Source: Candidatus Endonucleibacter sp. (ex Gigantidas childressi)
Lineage (GTDB): Bacteria > Pseudomonadota > Gammaproteobacteria > Pseudomonadales > Endozoicomonadaceae
Assembly (NCBI GenBank): GCA_030674875.1
Contig: JASXSU010000002.1
Coordinates: 186,001 to 250,000, forward strand
Reading direction: 5' to 3'
Length of the DNA: 64,000 nt
Positions 49,601 to 58,500 of this stretch are shown here, in pieces. The notes beneath the pieces were generated by a model. That model was not told the origin of the DNA and did no database searches. It worked only from the letters and a program-made list of their open reading frames with translations. Position numbers and translations under genes: made by a program. Positions within the stretch are counted from its first letter, which is position 1, and the number at the start of each line of letters is the position of its first letter.

Positions 49601-50313
49601 CAATACTTAACGATGATACTGTATATGCCGGTGCTGTGGCAGGAGTAACACACGCTAAAGCTAATGCAACTGATAATATAGTAATCCACAGTAAGGCTGA
49701 GGTTGTGGGACTTACAGATATTAAAGCTTGCTCTGGGCATAATAAAGATGCTAATTGCCAGATGGCTGAAGAGTTTGTTTTTTCAGGGCCACAAGAAATT
49801 AATGGGACAGAACATCCATATTCTCTTTATGAGTATGAAATGTTAAACACGACTGGTAAATGCTGGTGGGTTAATCTGCCTTTTATAACTGACGATTGTG
49901 ATTTTGATGAAGCCACATTCCGTGATGCTCAGCAATCTATAATGAGCCATGGTTTTTGTTTGGAATTTACCGGAGGAACTACAGCAAGAACTACAGCAAG
50001 AACTACAGCAAGAACTACAGCAAGAACTACAATAGGTGATATAAACGATACTACAACAAATCCTACAGCAATTATTCTTGGCGCATCTGGTATTGTTGTT
50101 GTGGCGGGTATTTCTTGTGGTGGTTACTGTTTTTATAAAAGGAAGCATAATGGATTGCGTCTCTCTTTAGGTGATAGACAGTTGCTTCCAAATGAAGAGT
50201 TAGAGTTAGATGAGCTTAAGATATTTTCACGGTCCGATTATGTAAATAGGGGTAATCAAGTAGGTGAAGATAATCAAGTTGAGGAAATTGCGCCTTCCAT
50301 ATTCTTATTTTGA
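46690..50313 (+). CDS. Large surface protein with GLUG-like repeats, copy 1
   Basis: I recognise no full-length family. The 1207 residues contain, in order: a signal peptide (YLISLSILVFSFGVSAG, cleavage near residue 34); an unassigned, helix-rich region to about 650; a hydrophobic segment (FIALALPVFIIANAI, about 655-672); and a repeat region of about 720-1040. That region has a GG-[LV]-[VI]-G core (GGLVGMMSG, GGVVGWM, GGVVGTMSD, GGVIGLM) like GLUG adhesin repeats, with many N-x-S/T sites. Then come a Thr-rich TTAR spacer (near 1097-1115), a second membrane segment (IILGASGIVVVAGIS) stopped by YKRKH, and a tail with DRQLL and SDYVN. It looks like a single-pass surface receptor or adhesin. Function is unknown. 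Confidence 0.8.
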   Translation: MFTKFDCYSVFSYSKHLKYLISLSILVFSFGVSAGLNDTLPVDIVRQEVTEKPPKQSWFHRQFDKAASLAGRCFNSARLAGGSEYSSNKSNSIRYLQHMMDDNDLYRKLEELKNEPVFEVLAMVYARILLEADSLDQYMIKAELKSPDWFMNFSDITQEIKKSVCFCPSKDKEIKFALLTKEERMAVTEELDARTKQCFAKFQALLQHQVNTDGASSFLQDELNKQVSLRLLMSKSGSDTLFLDEVISNQEYNLIDILLTPYVVAATSNAPEVPQFPVLEALVNWAMRNTDSKISKLLSDKKSWSEKKHYTVIEGFQENEVSKSDQIFFCYLNNSSTDKWHDAEQSLLDCETGEIVAKLLGSYIIKSVIYEFKTVQQLVAACQEGVDSLDATNNYREEQEILSLEIKAVNKIKKQKGGLCQKDIDEYMYEGMKENIKDSVFGKIASGLSYAFNAIKSNFIATPTRQEKSKKVVVDWIKLILRNASKLKGGVRYEGIELIMNGLASLDKQHAGTLAIEDSLVKIVEQRFDSDTRGELFTLLTGLECKSNNKQKTFYSDPVATSNESVNKDINNGYKNTNTRNELGVAEIDSVLHEIHPDQQKCNIDLSGEQCKKPYLHKDWCFIKVEDDEELDESQCRKNGDFHLGFSKGLAPMVGKFIALALPVFIIANAIPGSYSAPAPSTTSMYNATDIINIHNATEFSMIGNNSQYPSDANYQLANSFDASNLTQPIAYFDGNFNGACHTIYNQKCILIKCLGGNGIVQNLNINNANIRTNEYGGTIVGDMVDAASLLYIQVNNASIDIHNDYMSFLGGLVGMMSGRTLVEHVSIVGSKFVGERGGMHVGGVVGWMIEKAELRDALVMHTSLAAANWASVVGGVVGTMSDNSKGKDLTSIYTNISSNFGDVYNGGVIGLMESNASSFNIVNLNNNVYFALNGPFRGYESSAVSWVTGVMDGSSQLHHSVVINSTLTASILNDDTVYAGAVAGVTHAKANATDNIVIHSKAEVVGLTDIKACSGHNKDANCQMAEEFVFSGPQEINGTEHPYSLYEYEMLNTTGKCWWVNLPFITDDCDFDEATFRDAQQSIMSHGFCLEFTGGTTARTTARTTARTTARTTIGDINDTTTNPTAIILGASGIVVVAGISCGGYCFYKRKHNGLRLSLGDRQLLPNEELELDELKIFSRSDYVNRGNQVGEDNQVEEIAPSIFLF
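49978..50031 (+). repeat. 12-bp tandem repeat (VNTR) in the surface gene, copy 1
   Basis: Four full units of ACTACAGCAAGA plus ACTACA, encoding TTAR repeats before the C-terminal membrane segment. Copy 2 has six units, so unit number changes freely while keeping frame. Confidence 0.95.
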
Positions 50314-50321
50314 TGAGCTTC

Positions 50322-50426
50322 TATAGGCTACACCTGTGGATGAGGCAAGCATGAGAAGCACCATGAGCTTACGAGTAGTGAGTGGCAGCCAGAAACCTAG
50401 CGCTTTCAGGGTGTAGTGAGCATATA
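50322..50426. repeat. Palindromic element, family A (short), after surface gene 1
   Basis: TATAGGCTACACCTGTGGATG, core CACCATGAGCTTACGAGTAG, GCGCTTTCAGGGTGTAG at the right. Duplicated at 58105-58209. Confidence 0.7.
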
Positions 50427-50666
50427 AACTTTTGGATTATATTGTAGTTGAGAATATGCTTCTAATGGTATTGTCGATAGATGGTTTTGTTATTTTGGTT
50501 TATGTAAAATCTTTTTTATCTGTGCTTGTCGTTATAAGAAATGTAACGTTACAACGTAACTAGAGGTATGTATTAGCATGTGTTTACCAAGCTTAATCTT
50601 GGTTGGCGGCAAAATACAAAAATAAAATAAATTTTGATGTGAAAAAGAGAAGGTAGGTTGGTGTGG

Positions 50667-50696
50667 AAAAAAACAGCATGTCGGGCTGGTTTTTTT
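50667..50696 (-). terminator. Duplicate of the tRNA-Asn terminator
   Basis: Copy of the hairpin at 58450-58479 (CAGC/GCTG stem between A7 and T7 tracts). Here it follows the truncated tRNA. Confidence 0.75.
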
Positions 50697-50717
50697 GTTT
50701 TGTGCGTATATTTGATT

Positions 50718-50767
50718 TGGCTCCCTGAGCTGGACTCGAACCAGCGACCCAATGATTAACAGTCATT
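50718..50767 (-). pseudogene. Truncated tRNA-Asn (3' 50 nt)
   Basis: Identical to the 3' part of tRNA-Asn at 58501-58576, including CCA, T arm and anticodon GTT. It is cut in the 5' strand of the anticodon stem, where the tandem duplication joins to aroA sequence. It cannot form a cloverleaf. Confidence 0.95.
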
Positions 50768-51478
50768 AGCGCAATCAAGAATACGAATCTCCGATTTAGC
50801 TCTCAATGCGGCAACTGCAAAAGCCATGGCGATACGATGATCACCATGGCTATCAACAGTTCCACCGGTTAAGGCAAGGCCTCCATGAATAATTATACCG
50901 TCTGGCAGTGGTTCAACAGTAACTCCCAGAACTTCTAGGCCATCAGCCATAGCTTGAATTCGGTCGCTCTCTTTAACCCGTAATTCAGCTGCGCCCTTCA
51001 GCAGAGTTTTGCCAGAAGCCACAGCCGCCGCAACAAACAGTACTGGAAACTCATCAATAGCTACAGGTACAAACTCAACAGGTATCTCTATGCCATGTAG
51101 AACGGAAAATTTAACACGTATATCTGCGACTGGCTCACCACCAGATAACCGTTCATTTATGATGGTAATATTTGCTCCCATTAATCGTAAAATTTCAATC
51201 ACACCGGAGCGAGTAGGGTTAATGCCTACGTGAGACAAAAGAATATCAGAGCCTTCGGCAATACTAGCAGCGACCATGAAAAAGGCTGCTGACGAAATAT
51301 CTGCCGGGACATCAATCGACGCTGCAGATAATGTTCCACCACCGTTAATGGTTACCGTATTAGGCTCAACAACCACAGGATAACCAAAACCAGAAAGCAT
51401 CCGTGCCGTATGATCACGTACAGTTCCTGGCGCTTTCACTGATGTTGTACCTTTAGCATACATACCTGCCAGCAATAT
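50768..51478 (-). pseudogene. aroA fragment in unit 2
   Basis: Corresponds to AroA residues about 183-419. The 5' third is removed by the 690-bp deletion and the last ~28 codons by the duplication junction. The frame is open, but the protein would lack the N-terminal substrate-binding half. Confidence 0.93.
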
Positions 51479-51581
51479 GATGCAAATACCGCCTTTTTTA
51501 TTACTAACGCGCTATATTATATCGTATAACCTGATTACTGTCTCTGTTCTGATAAAACTTCGAAACCCTCTGTAGTAGCCT

Positions 51582-51670
51582 TATACCTATTATCATTGAA
51601 GGTATAAGCAGGTGACAAACGAGCTAAACTCTATGAACCCACTCATAATATGTGATGGAGGTTATTCACC
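51582..51670. repeat. Palindromic element, family A (truncated), unit 2
   Basis: Duplicate of 43827-43915. Confidence 0.65.
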
Positions 51671-51754
51671 TGTCGTTTCTTGGGTGCTGGTACAACATTG
51701 TCTCTAGGTGTATAGGCATCTCTGATTCTCATTTGGAACACCAATAGAAATTCT

Positions 51755-52051
51755 TTAGTGTTGTGGCACTTTATAACTGCTCAGTGGCCTGACAATAATA
51801 TCTTCCGCTAACATATTATGATAAGCAGCTAAACCATCATGCTTCGTATCAATACAAATAAAATCGCCTGAAGAAGGGGGTATGCCAATCAAGTCTGACA
51901 CGAGCTGATGCTTTCCTTGAGCATTTAAATCCATTGGTTGCTTTAGGTGAGCGCCATAACCTAAAGCTCTCAAGGATGTTATAACAACTACTTCTCTGAA
52001 AGTTTCAATTGGTATTAACGCCGCAGTTCGCAGCTTCAGCACTAACTTCAC
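51755..52051 (-). pseudogene. hisC stub, unit 2
   Basis: Same amino-acid sequence as the stub at 44000-44296. Its preservation only reflects the recent duplication. Confidence 0.7.
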
Positions 52052-52269
52052 GGAAAGCTGAAGTAACGGCAGTCATTGAAAAGCAACGTGCCGAGTACCC
52101 AGAATGCTTGATTTAAGACTATTTGATAAGAGTAATCAGTATTTCCTTGTCTATAGTATCAATCTACTGCCTTGATTATCCGGTTCGTTTTCGTGTCAAT
52201 CACTCAATTGAGTTCAATTCGGCGTAGATGTGCGGTGTCTTCATAAAGATATATTCCAGCGCGGACTCA

Positions 52270-53388
52270 TCAACCGTGACATCGTTCAAACTCGGCCATA
52301 AAATCAACTAATGCATCAACGTGCGATTCTGGCACTGCATTGTAAATACTAGCACGCATACCCCCTGCTGCTATATGACCTTTAAGATATAAGAAGCCTT
52401 CTTGCTCGGCCTTTGCTAAAAATAACGTATTCAGTGTCGTGTTTATTATAGAAAAAGGCACGTTCATTCTGGATCGCCAATTTTTATCTACATTGTTGCT
52501 GTAAAACCCGGTTTCATCAATTATTCCATACAGTTTGCTGGCCTTGCGTTCATTGATCTCTGCAATCGCTTGAAGGCCGCCGGACTTTTTCAACCATTTA
52601 AACACTAGGCTAGATAGATACCATGCAAAGGTTGGAGGAGTATTATACATAGAGTCTCTACCAGATTGGTCTTTGTAGCTCAGTATCGATGGGCAGGTCG
52701 AATGTTTTTTTTCCATCAAATCATTTCTGACAATCACCACTGTTAAGCCTGCCATTCCAATATTTTTTTGGGCTCCAGCATAAATAATCCCAAAGAGACT
52801 AACGTCCAAAGGTTTTGATAAAATGCTGGATGACATGTCCGCCACTAATGGCACTGCGCCACTATCAGGAATAAATGGAAACTCTAGACCTCCAATCGTT
52901 TCATTTGGCGTATAATGCAAGTATGCAGCATCTGTATTTAGGCGCCATTCACTTTGCTTGGGTAGACTCTGAAAGTTGTTCTTCTTGCCATCAGACACTA
53001 CATTTACAGTGAGGTAGCGCTGGGCTTCAGTAATAGCTGACTGTGCCCAAAAGCCACTATCTACATAATCCGCAGCAGTCGCAATCCCTTTTATATTTAA
53101 TGGTACTCCTGCAAACTGCCCTCTTGCCCCACCTTGAAGAAAAAGGATGGTGTAGTTACTAGGAACGGCCAGCAAATCACGCAAATCCTCCATGGACTCT
53201 TCTGCTAATTGCATAAAGGCCTTTCCCCTATGGCTAACCTCCATTACAGAGGCTCCGGATTTTTGCCAATTGAGCAGCTCATCTCGCGCCTGTTCCAATA
53301 CCGAGAGAGGAATAGCCGCAGGACCGGCACAAAAGTTAAATGCACGCCCACTGGGCTGGGTTAGCATTTTATCATTCATTTTATTCAT
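52270..53388 (-). CDS. serC: Phosphoserine aminotransferase, copy 2
   Basis: Duplicate of the copy at 44515, with the same start context (ATG 53388, AAGGAG upstream) and all catalytic motifs. It differs by two residues (Ser to Asn in DGKKNNF, Lys to Glu in IIDETGF). Neither lies in the PLP site, so both copies should be active. Gene dosage of serC is therefore two here. Confidence 0.95.
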   Translation of the reverse strand: MNKMNDKMLTQPSGRAFNFCAGPAAIPLSVLEQARDELLNWQKSGASVMEVSHRGKAFMQLAEESMEDLRDLLAVPSNYTILFLQGGARGQFAGVPLNIKGIATAADYVDSGFWAQSAITEAQRYLTVNVVSDGKKNNFQSLPKQSEWRLNTDAAYLHYTPNETIGGLEFPFIPDSGAVPLVADMSSSILSKPLDVSLFGIIYAGAQKNIGMAGLTVVIVRNDLMEKKHSTCPSILSYKDQSGRDSMYNTPPTFAWYLSSLVFKWLKKSGGLQAIAEINERKASKLYGIIDETGFYSNNVDKNWRSRMNVPFSIINTTLNTLFLAKAEQEGFLYLKGHIAAGGMRASIYNAVPESHVDALVDFMAEFERCHG

Positions 53389-53659
53389 ATAAATGGATCT
53401 CCTTACAACAATGTTGCGCTGTGAATACATCAATTGTTTGATCTTAGTCGAGCCGAAACAGCGTGAACTCTTCTTCTCATTTAAGTCATATGCTCATAGC
53501 ACTTAAAAATGAGGAGGTCATCTCGCCTCCACCAGTTGCTAAATAGTCTAGTTTACTAGGCTTTCCCCATTTTTGTTATTAACGGTATTCCAATGACTTT
53601 GGGTATATTTAACGTTTCAATGCTTAGAAATATAAGCGACGATCTGGTGGATATGAGCA

Positions 53660-53755
53660 TATACCTATTCCTGTTACCTTTAAAGGCGGTGAACAAGAGC
53701 AGTCAACCCAGCCCATCTTCAAAGGGAATTCTCTTTCAATGGTAACAATATAGAT
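53660..53755. repeat. Palindromic element, family A (short form), unit 2
   Basis: Duplicate of 45905-46000. Confidence 0.65.
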
Positions 53756-54051
53756 GGGCACAACATAAGCTGGTACTCAAAAATGACTATGCAAAAAAAC
53801 TATCTTTTTAGATCTGTTAAATATTTTGTTCCGTACAGGTAATAGCTTCGTGCATAAGCTAAGAGTATTGCTAGAAAGGTGTTGTATTTCATTATAATGC
53901 TGGTATAGTGTTTTTTATTCGCAAACGGAATAGCGTTTGCTGTCGTCTTTAATGGGGCAGGTTATTGTGATGATCTTCGAAGACGTTCCTAATTTTTTCG
54001 GTTGTACTTATTATCATTTAGACAGAGTCGGCCTATTTACCTGTTAGTGTA

Positions 54052-54179
54052 TATACCAATTATCATTGAAGATGTTATGTGGATGGAAGCGAACGAAGCC
54101 TTATGAGCCTGCGAATGGTAGTTGGTTAAGCTGGTTGAGCAGAATCAGGAATTTCATGTTTTCAATGAAAAACGACATA
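54052..54179. repeat. Palindromic element, family A (128 bp), unit 2
   Basis: Duplicate of 46311-46438. Confidence 0.8.
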
Positions 54180-54185
54180 TACTCG

Positions 54186-54307
54186 TTGTTGTTAAAAAGG
54201 TGGAGAGGCAGCAAGCTATGACTCCATATGCGCCAATGAGTCACAAGCAACGAGGGTGAGTGAGAATCGTCAAAAATCTAATGCCTTCAAAGAACATGGG
54301 TGTATAG
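54186..54307. repeat. Palindromic element, family A (degenerate), unit 2
   Basis: Duplicate of 46445-46566. Confidence 0.6.
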
Positions 54308-54430
54308 TGTACACCTATTACCATAAAGAAAGCCCAGCTGTTATATATTTGCTTTGCTAGTGGTGTATTTAAAAGCTCCTTAGCTTTTGCCATTAGTAAA
54401 AGCGTAATCTCCTTAAGAGAATGTAATTGT

Positions 54431-57400
54431 ATGTTTACTAAGTTTGATTGTTATTCGGTTTTTTCATACTCCAAGCATTTGAAGTATCTTATTTCCCTAT
54501 CAATTTTAGTATTTAGCTTTGGTGTAAGTGCTGGGCTAAATGATACGTTACCCGTAGATATAGTGCGGCAAGAGGTCACCGAGAAACCACCTAAGCAAAG
54601 CTGGTTTCACCGACAATTTGATAAAGCTGCAAGCTTAGCTGGAAGATGTTTTAATAGCGCCAGATTGGCAGGAGGCTCTGAATATAGCAGCAATAAAAGC
54701 AATAGTATTCGTTATTTGCAACACATGATGGATGACAACGATCTTTATAGAAAGCTAGAAGAGCTTAAAAATGAGCCTGTATTTGAAGTACTTGCCATGG
54801 TGTATGCCCGTATTTTGCTTGAGGCGGATAGTCTTGATCAATACATGATTAAAGCCGAGTTAAAGTCACCAGACTGGTTCATGAATTTTAGCGATATCAC
54901 ACAAGAAATCAAAAAATCAGTTTGCTTTTGCCCATCAAAAGATAAAGAAATAAAGTTTGCACTGCTAACTAAAGAAGAGCGCATGGCCGTTACAGAGGAA
55001 TTAGACGCTAGGACAAAGCAGTGTTTTGCTAAGTTTCAAGCCTTGCTACAGCATCAGGTTAATACGGATGGAGCCAGCTCATTCCTTCAGGATGAGTTAA
55101 ATAAACAGGTAAGTCTACGTCTACTGATGTCAAAATCAGGAAGTGATACGCTTTTTTTAGATGAGGTGATTTCGAATCAAGAGTATAACTTGATAGATAT
55201 ATTATTAACTCCTTATGTGGTAGCCGCAACAAGCAATGCACCAGAGGTTCCACAGTTTCCAGTATTAGAAGCTCTGGTTAATTGGGCTATGCGCAATACT
55301 GATAGTAAAATAAGTAAATTATTATCTGACAAAAAATCTTGGTCAGAGAAAAAGCATTATACCGTGATAGAAGGGTTTCAAGAAAATGAAGTAAGTAAAA
55401 GTGATCAGATCTTTTTCTGCTACCTGAATAACAGTTCAACAGATAAATGGCATGATGCAGAGCAGTCTTTACTAGATTGTGAGACGGGAGAGATTGTTGC
55501 GACGCTATTGGGTAGTTATATCATTAAAAGTGTGATTTACGAATTTAAAACAGTACAACAGCTGGTTGCCGCTTGTCAGGAAGGGGTTTATAGTTTAGAT
55601 GCAACGAATAATTACAGAGAGGAACAAGAAAGCCTTAGCTTGGAGAGAAAAGCAGTAAATAAAATAAAAAAACAAAAAGGTGGGCTTTGTCAAAAAGATA
55701 TAGATGAATATATGTATGAAGGTATGAAGGAAAACATAAAGGATAGTGTTTTTGGTAAAATTGCATCTGGTTTATCTTATGCGTTTAATGCTATCAAAAG
55801 TAATTTTATTGCAACACCTACTAGGCAAGAGAAAAGCAAAAAAGTGGTGGTTGACTGGATTAAACTTATACTAAGAAATGCATCAAAATTAAAAGGTGGA
55901 GTCAGATATGAAGGTATAGAGTTAATCATGAACGGGCTAGCTTCTCTTGATAAACAGCACGCTGGCACTCTAGCTATAGAGGATTCTTTGGTTAAGATAG
56001 TTGAACAGAGGTTTGATTCCGACACACGAGGGGAATTGTTTACTCTGCTAACAGGACTGGAGTGTAAATCAAACAACAAACAAAAAACTTTTTACTCTGA
56101 CCCAGTTGCTACTAGTAACGAATCTGTGAATAAAGATATTAATAATGGGTATAAGAATACAAATACACGCAATGAATTGGGTGTAGCAGAAATCGACAGT
56201 GTATTGCACGAAATTCATCCTGATCAACAAAAATGTAATATTGATCTTTCAGGTGAACAGTGTAAAAAACCCTACTTACACAAGGATTGGTGTTTTATTA
56301 AAGTAGAAGATGACGAAGAGTTAGATGAAAGTCAGTGTAGGAAAAATGGAGATTTTCACTTAGGTTTCAGCAAAGGCTTGGCGCCGATGGTTGGCAAATT
56401 TATTGCTCTAGCATTGCCTGTATTTATTATAGCGAATGCCATCCCAGGTAGTTATTCAGCTCCAGCACCTTCGACAACCAGCATGTATAATGCAACAGAT
56501 ATAATCAACATACATAATGCCACTGAGTTTAGTATGATTGGGAATAATTCACAATATCCAAGTGATGCAAACTATCAACTAGCCAATAGCTTTGATGCCA
56601 GTAATTTTACCCAGCCAATAGCTTATTTTGATGGTAATTTTAATGGAGCATGTCACACCATTTATAATCAGAAATGCATTTTAATTAAGCGTCTTGGAGG
56701 TAATGGTATAGTCCAAAATTTAAATATCAATAATGCTAATATCAGTACTAATGAGTATGGAGGAACTATTGCCGCAGAGATGGTAGGTGCTGCGTCATTG
56801 CTATATATCCAGGTTAATAATGCTTATATCGATATTAATAATGACTGCATGACTTTCTTAGGTGGGTTGGTCGGGATAATGTCAGGCAGGTCTCTAGCTG
56901 AGCATGTAAGTATAGTAGGTAGTAAGTTTGTAAGTGAGAGTGGCGGAATGTATGTTGGTGGTGTTGTCGGGTGGATGGGGGATAAGGCAGAATTACGCGA
57001 TGCTCTTGTCATGCACACAAGTTTGGCTGTAGCAAATTGGGCCACACTAGTTGGAGGTGTAGTCGGAACAATGTCTGGTAATTCAACAGGTAAAAACTTA
57101 ACTAGCATATATACTAATATATCATCAAATTTTGGATATGTTTATAGCGGAGGAGTGATAGGGCTTATGGAGTCTAATGCTAGCTCTTTTAATATTGTTA
57201 ATATAAATAATAATGTCTATTTTGCTATTCATGGACCGTTCCGTGGTGAGGAGTCATCAGCTGTTAGTTGGGTGACGGGAGTTATGGATGGATCTTCTCA
57301 GTTGCACCATAGCGTAGTTATTAATAGTACTCTTACGGCATCAATACTTAACGATGATACTGCATATGCTGGTGCTGTGGCAGGAGCAACACACGCTAAA

Positions 57401-58096
57401 GTTAATGCAACTGATAATATAGTAATCCACAGTAAGGCTGAGGTTGTGGGACTTACAGATATTAAAGCTTGCTCTGGGCATAATAAAGGTGCTAATTGCC
57501 AGATGGCTGAAGAGTTTGTTTTTTCAGGGCCACAAGAAATTAATGGGATAGAACATCCATATTCTCTTTATGAGTATGAAATGTTAAACACGACTGGTAA
57601 ATGCTGGTGGGTTAATCTGCCTTTTATAACTGACGATTGTGATTTTGATGAGGCCACATTCCGTGATGCTCAGCAATCTATAATGAGCCATGGTTTTTGT
57701 TTGGAATTTACCGGAGGAACTACAGCAAGAACTACAGCAAGAACTACAGCAAGAACTACAGCAAGAACTACAGCAAGAACTACAGCAAGAACTACAATAA
57801 GTGATATAAACGATACTACAACAAATCCTACAGCAATTATTCTTGGCGCATCTGGTATTGTTGTTGTGGCGGTTATTTCTGGTGGTGGTTACTGTTTTTA
57901 TAAAAGGAAGCATAATGGATTGCGTCTCTCTTTAGGTGATAGACAGTTGCTTCCAAATGAAGAGTTAGAGTTAGATGAGCTTGAGATATTTTCACGGTCC
58001 GATTATGTAAATATGGGTAATCAAGTAGGTGAAGATAATCAAGTAGGTAAAGATAATCAAGTTGAGGAAATTGCGCCTTCCATATTCATATTTTGA
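54431..58096 (+). CDS. Large surface protein with GLUG-like repeats, copy 2
   Basis: Same architecture as copy 1 with 1221 residues. The first ~715 residues differ at about four positions. Residues ~720-1040 differ at more than thirty, nearly all replacements inside or beside the GG-[LV]-[VI]-G repeats. Examples are VGD to AAE, LN to IH and IE to GD. The Thr-rich spacer has six rather than four TTAR units, and the tail has an extra VGKDNQ repeat and YVNM in place of YVNR. The membrane segment reads VVVAVISGGGY instead of VVVAGISCGGY. Both copies are intact, so each can be expressed. Function is unknown. Confidence 0.8.
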   Translation: MFTKFDCYSVFSYSKHLKYLISLSILVFSFGVSAGLNDTLPVDIVRQEVTEKPPKQSWFHRQFDKAASLAGRCFNSARLAGGSEYSSNKSNSIRYLQHMMDDNDLYRKLEELKNEPVFEVLAMVYARILLEADSLDQYMIKAELKSPDWFMNFSDITQEIKKSVCFCPSKDKEIKFALLTKEERMAVTEELDARTKQCFAKFQALLQHQVNTDGASSFLQDELNKQVSLRLLMSKSGSDTLFLDEVISNQEYNLIDILLTPYVVAATSNAPEVPQFPVLEALVNWAMRNTDSKISKLLSDKKSWSEKKHYTVIEGFQENEVSKSDQIFFCYLNNSSTDKWHDAEQSLLDCETGEIVATLLGSYIIKSVIYEFKTVQQLVAACQEGVYSLDATNNYREEQESLSLERKAVNKIKKQKGGLCQKDIDEYMYEGMKENIKDSVFGKIASGLSYAFNAIKSNFIATPTRQEKSKKVVVDWIKLILRNASKLKGGVRYEGIELIMNGLASLDKQHAGTLAIEDSLVKIVEQRFDSDTRGELFTLLTGLECKSNNKQKTFYSDPVATSNESVNKDINNGYKNTNTRNELGVAEIDSVLHEIHPDQQKCNIDLSGEQCKKPYLHKDWCFIKVEDDEELDESQCRKNGDFHLGFSKGLAPMVGKFIALALPVFIIANAIPGSYSAPAPSTTSMYNATDIINIHNATEFSMIGNNSQYPSDANYQLANSFDASNFTQPIAYFDGNFNGACHTIYNQKCILIKRLGGNGIVQNLNINNANISTNEYGGTIAAEMVGAASLLYIQVNNAYIDINNDCMTFLGGLVGIMSGRSLAEHVSIVGSKFVSESGGMYVGGVVGWMGDKAELRDALVMHTSLAVANWATLVGGVVGTMSGNSTGKNLTSIYTNISSNFGYVYSGGVIGLMESNASSFNIVNINNNVYFAIHGPFRGEESSAVSWVTGVMDGSSQLHHSVVINSTLTASILNDDTAYAGAVAGATHAKVNATDNIVIHSKAEVVGLTDIKACSGHNKGANCQMAEEFVFSGPQEINGIEHPYSLYEYEMLNTTGKCWWVNLPFITDDCDFDEATFRDAQQSIMSHGFCLEFTGGTTARTTARTTARTTARTTARTTARTTISDINDTTTNPTAIILGASGIVVVAVISGGGYCFYKRKHNGLRLSLGDRQLLPNEELELDELEIFSRSDYVNMGNQVGEDNQVGKDNQVEEIAPSIFIF
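57719..57796 (+). repeat. 12-bp tandem repeat (VNTR) in the surface gene, copy 2
   Basis: Six full units of ACTACAGCAAGA plus ACTACA, two more than copy 1. Confidence 0.95.
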
Positions 58097-58104
58097 TGAG
58101 CTTC

Positions 58105-58209
58105 TATAGGCTACACCTGTGGATGAGGCAAGCGTGAGAAGCACCATGAGCTTACGAGTAGTGAGTGGCAGCCAGAAACCTAGCGCTTTCAGGGTGTAGT
58201 GAGCATATA
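58105..58209. repeat. Palindromic element, family A (short), after surface gene 2
   Basis: Duplicate of 50322-50426. Confidence 0.7.
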
Positions 58210-58449
58210 AACTTTTGGATTATATTGTAGTTGAGAATATGCTTCTAATGGTATTATCGATAGATGGTTTTGTTATTTTGGTTTATGTAAAATCTTTTTT
58301 ATCTGTGCTTGTCGTTATAAGAAATGTAACGTTACAACGTAACTAGGGGTATGTATTAGTATGTGTTTACCAAGCTTAATCTTGGTTGGCGGCAAAATAC
58401 AAAAATAAAATAAATTTTGATGTGAAAAAGAGAAGGTAGGTTGGTGTGG

Positions 58450-58479
58450 AAAAAAACAGCATGTCGGGCTGGTTTTTTT
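58450..58479 (-). terminator. Terminator of tRNA-Asn (possibly bidirectional)
   Basis: CAGC and GCTG form the stem around a 7-base loop, extended by A7/T7 tracts on the outside. On the minus strand this ends in a T run, about 20 bp after the tRNA. It can work on the plus strand for the surface gene too. Confidence 0.75.
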
Positions 58480-58500
58480 GTTTTGTGCGTATATTTGATT

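Larger units (their letters stand above)
42319..50767. repeat. Tandem duplication, unit 1 (about 8.4 kb)
   Basis: Unit 1 runs from inside aroA to inside tRNA-Asn. At 50768 the sequence jumps back to the aroA position that corresponds to 42323. The four bases CATT are shared at both break points (42319-42322 and 50764-50767). Contents are the aroA 3' two-thirds and 5' part, the hisC stub, serC and the large surface-protein gene. Confidence 0.95.
53389..54430. other. Spacer between serC and surface protein gene, copy 2
   Basis: Repeats the unit 1 spacer, including its three palindromes, with a 14-bp deletion of one GTGATGATCTT repeat and a few substitutions. No gene is supported. Confidence 0.5.

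Noticed and set aside
48845-49810. Diversity-generating retroelement as the cause of ectodomain divergence
   Set aside because: Differences between the copies affect all four bases, with many C/A, G/T and A/G pairs in both directions, not mainly adenines. No reverse transcriptase or template repeat is in the window.
49843-50148. Cys/Ser-repeat frame on the minus strand
   Set aside because: The CCSS repeats are the complement of the TTAR repeat and have no start context.
49978-57796. CRISPR array
   Set aside because: The 12-bp units are continuous coding repeats without spacers, and no Cas genes are present. No other regularly spaced repeat was seen.
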